64,000 nucleotides of DNA. Source: Paenibacillus wynnii. Lineage in GTDB: Bacteria > Bacillota > Bacilli > Paenibacillales > Paenibacillaceae. The stretch covers positions 62,001 through 126,000 of the forward strand of contig NZ_JQCR01000001.1 in the NCBI RefSeq assembly GCF_000757885.1, read 5' to 3'. Position 1 is the first letter of the stretch, and each line of letters begins with the position of its first letter. A program made the position numbers and the translations under genes. The notes under the pieces were generated by a model, which saw only the letters and a list, made by a program, of their open reading frames with translations, searched no databases and was not told where the DNA came from. Positions 60,349 to 64,000 of this stretch are shown here, piece after piece.

Positions 60349-60624
60349 TCCCCCATCCGAGGGCGATTTAACTGCACTTTTACATCTCATTTGCCCAAAT
60401 CCCTCATCCATGGACGATTCTATTGCATTTTTACATCTCATTTGGCCAAATCCCCCATCCATGGACGATTCTATTGCATTTTTACATCTCATTTGGCCAA
60501 ATCCCCCATCCATGGGCGATTCTATTGCACTTTTACATCTCATTTAGCGGAATCCCCCATCCGAGGGCGATTTAACTGCACTTTTACATCTCATTTGCCC
60601 AAATCCCCCATCCACGGGCGATTC
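60349..60624. repeat. 51-bp tandem repeat, five copies plus ends
   Basis: The unit 'atcccccatccatggacgatt' (in two parts) plus 'ctattgcatttttacatctcatttggccaa' recurs every 51 bases; 'tacatct' is at 60381, 60432, 60483, 60534 and 60585. The outer copies differ together ('gagggcgatttaactgcac'). As 51 is a multiple of three, open frames run through on both strands with a 17-residue period. They have no ribosome sites. Confidence 0.88.
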
Positions 60625-60879
60625 GATGGAATTCTTTGCTATAACATTGACGCTCGACCTCGGCTTCCACCTCTTCTTAAGTTTACCTATTATTCTAGTT
60701 GCATTTTACCGTGTCCACTTATGAGTCTATTTCACTGAGTCCACTTAGCATCTATATTTGCCCATTGAACCTCAAATAGCGGCTTTCCTGTCCACATACA
60801 TAGAGTGAGGTAATCCAATTAACCTACGTTACTCATAGATTGAGGAATTTCATAAGCCACCCGTGATCCAGGACTCTAC

Positions 60880-60920
60880 TTTACTTTACTTGACTTTACT
60901 TTACTTGACTTTACTTTACT
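60880..60920. repeat. 15-bp simple tandem repeat
   Basis: TTTACTTTACTTGAC is present 2.7 times in a row (60880-60920). The rest of the 860-bp gap up to 61117 contains no visible gene. Confidence 0.8.
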
Positions 60921-60976
60921 CCACTCCAATCTAATTCATCAAACTTTCGAGTATGGACACTTTATTTCTCTACTTC

Positions 60977-61016
60977 AAAAAAGTCAGCTTCGATGAAAAT
61001 CGGAGCTGACTTTTTT
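60977..61016. terminator. terminator-like hairpin
   Basis: AAAAAAGTCAGCT (60977-60989) pairs with AGCTGACTTTTTT (61004-61016), a symmetrical structure that could stop transcription from either side. It insulates the yjcZ-like gene. Confidence 0.75.
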
Positions 61017-61042
61017 GTTGTTCCCTTCTGGCATTGGCCTAT

Positions 61043-61070
61043 ACACGTAACACCCTCCGCACATACAATA
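61043..61070 (+). promoter_or_regulatory. sigma-K-type promoter of the yjcZ-like gene
   Basis: AC (61043-61044) and CATACAATA (61062-61070), a perfect CATAnnnTA box, are separated by 17 bases. It lies about 45 bases before the start codon and fits late mother-cell expression. Confidence 0.65.
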
Positions 61071-61116
61071 CCGTGTACAGATCAAGTACAACTACTTACA
61101 TGAAAGGGGAATGAAC

Positions 61117-61227
61117 ATGAGCGAAGAAGTAAGAGGCGGATACGGATACGGCGGATTTACCAGCACTGGAGCCATCCTGGTTCTCTTTATCCTGTTGGTT
61201 ATCATCAGCCGTTCACTCTTTGTCTAA
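61117..61227 (+). CDS. YjcZ-family sporulation protein
   Basis: A 36-residue protein: a Gly/Tyr-rich start ('MSEEVRGGYGYGGF') and a single membrane-spanning helix ('STGAILVLFILLVIISRSLF'). This is the pattern of the YjcZ family of small spore proteins. AAAGGGGA lies six bases before ATG 61117; the ATG at 61111 is too close to it. A sigma-K-type promoter lies upstream and a hairpin downstream (61246-61270). Confidence 0.85.
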   Translation: MSEEVRGGYGYGGFTSTGAILVLFILLVIISRSLFV

Positions 61228-61309
61228 TTAAATGGGATAACTCCCTGGGAGGGAGCCCGGCTCTCTCCCACCATAGCATGTTCACACCAGATCCTATATA
61301 AGCTTGCAA

Positions 61310-61351
61310 AAAGACGCCTTACCCAAACTGCTGCTTAGGTAAGGCGTCTTT
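61310..61351. terminator. terminator of the ecsAB operon
   Basis: AAAGACGCCTTACC (61310-61323) pairs perfectly with GGTAAGGCGTCTTT (61338-61351). It lies 20 bases after the end of the minus-strand permease gene. Confidence 0.85.
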
Positions 61352-61370
61352 AGTCTTAGCTATTAAATGC

Positions 61371-62591
61371 CTACAAATCCTCATCCTCTAAACGCGCTGC
61401 CTTGCGGGACAAGTAGGTTTTGAAGATATAAGCCAACAATAGACCCGATATTAACGTTCCTGCCACAGGAAGAGGACGGGATCCAACAGCGGCTAGAAAA
61501 GGAAGCCACGTTAGGAAAGCTCCTACAATGAGGACCTGAAATACGAATTGTACGGTATTGCCCGTCCGGGTTCCTTCTGGTAGTGGATAGACCGTCAGCC
61601 AAAAGGATTCACTATGCAATTTACGCAGTGCTGACAATTGAATTCCGATTACGAACAGGAAGAATAAATATATGGCTGTACCTATAAGGCTGGAGCGATT
61701 CCACCAGTTAAGCAGAAGGGATAAGAGAGCCATTCGCATAACAATACCGAATATATCTCCTCGTGCGAAGCTTTTGGTTAGCAAATAACGGTAAGATGTC
61801 CCCCGTTGCCAAGGAATGCCGCTCCCCCATTTGGAGAGATACCGGCGAGAATATACACGTTGCTCACGTCCCGGCACATCGACAAACCAGCCCAGAATCA
61901 TTAATGCCCGTCCGCCCTGATTCTTTTCCTCCGTGATCAGCTTCTCCCACGGAACAGCATGACGACCAGGGACGGCAAGCGCTGCTATGTAAGCCAAAGC
62001 CAGAAGAATAATGAATATGGAACCTCGTCCGGCAGGCTGCCACAGCCATGCTGCAATAATTAGTCCTCCGGTGGCCCACCGCAACAGGATATAGGCTTTA
62101 GAGGCAGCACTCGATAACATGGATAACTCCCGCCAGTGCCCATAGCTAGACAGCAGCTTAACACCAAACACAAGCAGTGCAGTTGCCCATAACAGCTTCG
62201 GCGACCCTTCAGTTCGTATGTATAGAGGCCAAAGTGTGATTAATATGAACGCTAACCGCAGCGTTTTCCATACGATCCCCCTGACCCAAACAGAGACAAA
62301 ATACTCTTGCATTCGGTGGCCCTGCGGAAGGAGGAATATGGTGTCAGGACTTTGTAGATAAGTCCTGAAGCTGCTATGAACAGCAGCAGGCAACAGCAGT
62401 GCCAGCATAATCCAACGTATAGGAACATTTGCCGGAATATTGTTCAGCAAGGATGTATACCATGCTGAAAAGGCAATCACAACGAACAGAAACACCATCG
62501 CTACACCGCTCTGAATAATATAACCTACATAAGGCAGTAAGCTTCCCATGAATCGGCCGCGCCGCTCCCGGAGCAGCTGCTTCAAGTTCAT
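61371..62591 (-). CDS. ecsB: ABC transporter permease, EcsB family
   Basis: The 406-residue membrane protein has eight to ten spans and the family's typical start 'LLRERRGRFMGSLLPYVGYI', with 'SVWVRGIVWKTLRLAFILIT' and a 'WQRGTSYRYLLTKSFARGD' block ahead of the last spans. It follows the ATP-binding gene after one base. In Bacillus, EcsAB affects protein secretion, competence and processing of peptides by RasP. The third gene, ecsC, is not here. Function in this organism is inferred from the pair. Confidence 0.85.
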   Translation of the reverse strand: MNLKQLLRERRGRFMGSLLPYVGYIIQSGVAMVFLFVVIAFSAWYTSLLNNIPANVPIRWIMLALLLPAAVHSSFRTYLQSPDTIFLLPQGHRMQEYFVSVWVRGIVWKTLRLAFILITLWPLYIRTEGSPKLLWATALLVFGVKLLSSYGHWRELSMLSSAASKAYILLRWATGGLIIAAWLWQPAGRGSIFIILLALAYIAALAVPGRHAVPWEKLITEEKNQGGRALMILGWFVDVPGREQRVYSRRYLSKWGSGIPWQRGTSYRYLLTKSFARGDIFGIVMRMALLSLLLNWWNRSSLIGTAIYLFFLFVIGIQLSALRKLHSESFWLTVYPLPEGTRTGNTVQFVFQVLIVGAFLTWLPFLAAVGSRPLPVAGTLISGLLLAYIFKTYLSRKAARLEDEDL

Positions 62592-62592
62592 A

Positions 62593-63339
62593 TCATTTCC
62601 CCCCCTGAACCAGCTCGTAGAACAGCTGCTCCAGCGATAAGCCGTGCTGTCCGGCTGCCGAAGCCATTTCCTTCAGGGTACCTTGGGCAATAATCTTCCC
62701 TTGATGTAATACAATAAAGCGGTCGCAGTAATTCTCGATGGTTGAAAGAATGTGGGAGCTAAGTAAGATGGATGCTCCCCCCTTCTTCAACTCCATCATG
62801 AAATCAAGCAAAGAACGAATACCCAGCGGGTCTAGACCCAGGAAAGGCTCGTCGATGACATACAACGCCGGGCGTGCAACGAAGGCACACATAATCATGA
62901 CCTTCTGTTTCATCCCTTTGGATAGATGGGCCGACAGACTGTCCATCTTGTCTTCCATATGGAACAGAGCAGCCAAATGACTGCTGCGTGATTCATAATC
63001 ACTGCGTTCTACTCCGTAGGCACGGGCTGTAAATTCGATATGCTCGCGAACCGTCATTTCTTCGTAGAGCAAAGGGGATTCAGGTACAAAAGACAAGGCA
63101 CTGTGATACTGATTGGGATCAGCCTCCCGCGTCTTGCCTTGTACCGTTATCTCGCCCTTATGCGGTGACATTAATCCAAGAATATGCTTCATGGTCGTAC
63201 TCTTACCTGCTCCGTTTAAACCGATCAGCCCGATCATTTCCCCGGGCTGGACTTGAAGTGAAACATCGTGCAGTACAGGTCTATTCATACTGTAACCGCC
63301 GCTTAAGCCCGTAATTTGCAGTACGGGGGATGAACTCAT
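62593..63339 (-). CDS. ecsA: ABC transporter ATP-binding protein, EcsA family
   Basis: The 248-residue ATPase has Walker A 'IGLNGAGKSTTMKHIL' at about 39-54, the Q-loop region 'ALSFVPESPLLYEEMTV', signature 'LSKGMKQKVMIMCAFVARP', Walker B 'LYVIDEPFLGLDPLG' and the H-loop 'LLSSHILSTIE'. It overlaps the helicase gene upstream by four bases and is followed by its permease after one base. The EcsA name rests on the pairing with an EcsB-like permease. Confidence 0.88.
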   Translation of the reverse strand: MSSSPVLQITGLSGGYSMNRPVLHDVSLQVQPGEMIGLIGLNGAGKSTTMKHILGLMSPHKGEITVQGKTREADPNQYHSALSFVPESPLLYEEMTVREHIEFTARAYGVERSDYESRSSHLAALFHMEDKMDSLSAHLSKGMKQKVMIMCAFVARPALYVIDEPFLGLDPLGIRSLLDFMMELKKGGASILLSSHILSTIENYCDRFIVLHQGKIIAQGTLKEMASAAGQHGLSLEQLFYELVQGGK

Positions 63340-64000
63340 TGACCATCACCTCTTGGCGTTTTGTCTTTCAACCATTTTGGCGCACCTTTATTTTTACGGT
63401 CACGTTCACGATCCGCTTTGCTGCCCCGCACACTTCCCTGCGGTGCTGCTGTTCCGTTACGGGACTCCCTGCCAGGCACAGCACTTCGAGGCTGCTCCCG
63501 TGTAATCTCATTACCGGCTTGGTTATTTACATTTCCTTGACCTGTAGTTGTCGCTGGTCTTCTGCCTGCGCCTGCAATCGGTGCAGCACCTGCCACCCGG
63601 GCTTGCGGCTTATCGCTCCGTACAGCGGTATCCTCGCGGCGTGGAGCTTTGTTAGACTCTCTGGCCGGCCCGCTGTTGCTGCGATTGGAAGTACGTGCTT
63701 CATCGGATGACAATACTTTTCCGGCATACATTTCACGTTCTGTTAACTCAATATCCAGCTCCCGGGCAAATTTACGCATAATAAATGTCTGCTGCTCAGT
63801 AACAAGAGTTACGGATAAGCCCTTGCGTCCCATCCGACCTGTACGTCCTGCACGGTGCACATAGTGCTCGGAGTCAAAGGCGGGATCAAAGCTGACCACC
63901 AAAGATAAATTCTCAATGTCCAACCCTCTAGCAGCTACATCGCTTGCAACGAGTACACGGAATTTCCCATCACGGAACTTGGATAGTACATGGCTCCGTG
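63336..64000 (-). CDS. DEAD-box RNA helicase, C-terminal part (truncated by window)
   Basis: The 5' part lies beyond the window. The visible frame starts 'RSHVLSKFRDGKFRVLVASD', continues with motif V 'VASDVAARGLDIENLSLVV' and motif VI 'YVHRAGRTGRMGRKG', the end of the second RecA domain. A basic, Arg/Ala/Gly-rich tail of about 130 residues follows, ending 'KGAPKWLKDKTPRGDGQ', as in cold-shock RNA helicases of the CshA/DeaD group. It overlaps the ecsA start by four bases, so the transporter may be co-transcribed with it. Confidence 0.88.
   Translation of the reverse strand, partial: RSHVLSKFRDGKFRVLVASDVAARGLDIENLSLVVSFDPAFDSEHYVHRAGRTGRMGRKGLSVTLVTEQQTFIMRKFARELDIELTEREMYAGKVLSSDEARTSNRSNSGPARESNKAPRREDTAVRSDKPQARVAGAAPIAGAGRRPATTTGQGNVNNQAGNEITREQPRSAVPGRESRNGTAAPQGSVRGSKADRERDRKNKGAPKWLKDKTPRGDGQ

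Noticed and set aside
60283..60738. 17-residue-repeat proteins on both strands in the 51-bp array
   Set aside because: Open frames follow from a repeat length divisible by three. There is no ribosome site, and the frames exist on both strands equally.

Overview
The window looks like a chromosome segment of a Paenibacillus-type endospore-forming Firmicute. The evidence is a mix of sporulation-specific families (CgeB-like proteins, a YheC/YheD-type coat-associated protein, a YhcN/YlaJ lipoprotein, a 36-residue YjcZ-like peptide with a sigma-K-type promoter), strong AAAGGAGG-type ribosome binding sites, frequent TTG/GTG starts and moderate GC. No rRNA, tRNA or CRISPR array was recognised.

Layout. 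(1) 1-10.5 kb: a prophage segment on the minus strand. Its head/packaging operon follows the lambda order Nu1-A-W-B-C(/Nu3)-D-E-FI-FII-Z. A tyrosine integrase lies only 1.5 kb upstream of the small terminase gene, with no recognisable early/lysogeny module between. (2) 11-13.5 kb: a LacI-family regulator, a small membrane protein and a DUF3231 protein. (3) 14-18.2 kb: a Fur-box-controlled iron uptake operon, efeO-efeB-efeU, followed by a seven-copy 52-bp hairpin repeat array. (4) 19-21.8 kb: an amino-sugar operon (RpiR-type regulator, nagB, nagA). (5) 22.3-23.5 kb: a YhcN/YlaJ lipoprotein whose domain is split by a large Gly/Met/Thr repeat. (6) 23.7-55.6 kb: a long locus for a glycosylated spore surface. 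It holds two GT4 and several GT2 glycosyltransferases, a methyltransferase, a three-enzyme nucleotide-sugar pathway (UDP-GlcNAc 4,6-dehydratase, RmlD-like reductase, 2-epimerase; UDP-L-QuiNAc- or FucNAc-type), two CgeB-like proteins, a nucleotidyltransferase, small helical or Arg/Lys-rich proteins, a 1751-residue protein made of about 152 decapeptide repeats, and a YheC/D-type protein. Inside it are an AAA ATPase, a polytopic membrane protein, an LTA-synthase-type sulfatase, a deoxyadenosine-deaminase-type amidohydrolase, a GNAT acetyltransferase and a 256-bp MITE-like element. (7) 55.7-64 kb: phosphatidylserine decarboxylase, an SDR oxidoreductase, an AraC regulator, an aminotransferase, a 51-bp tandem repeat, the yjcZ-like gene, an EcsAB-type ABC transporter and the C-terminal end of a DEAD-box helicase.

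How the pieces may work together (inference). The locus at 24-55 kb could make and decorate a fibrous spore-surface layer in the mother cell. The giant decapeptide protein has no signal peptide and ends in a compact C-terminal domain. Several neighbouring enzymes carry strongly basic N- or C-terminal tails, and three proteins share a GYxxGY-type segment. No Wzx/Wzy flippase-polymerase or priming transferase is seen, so sugars may be added directly to protein in the cytoplasm. This giant-repeat, basic-tail glycosylation set is the best candidate for an undescribed system here.
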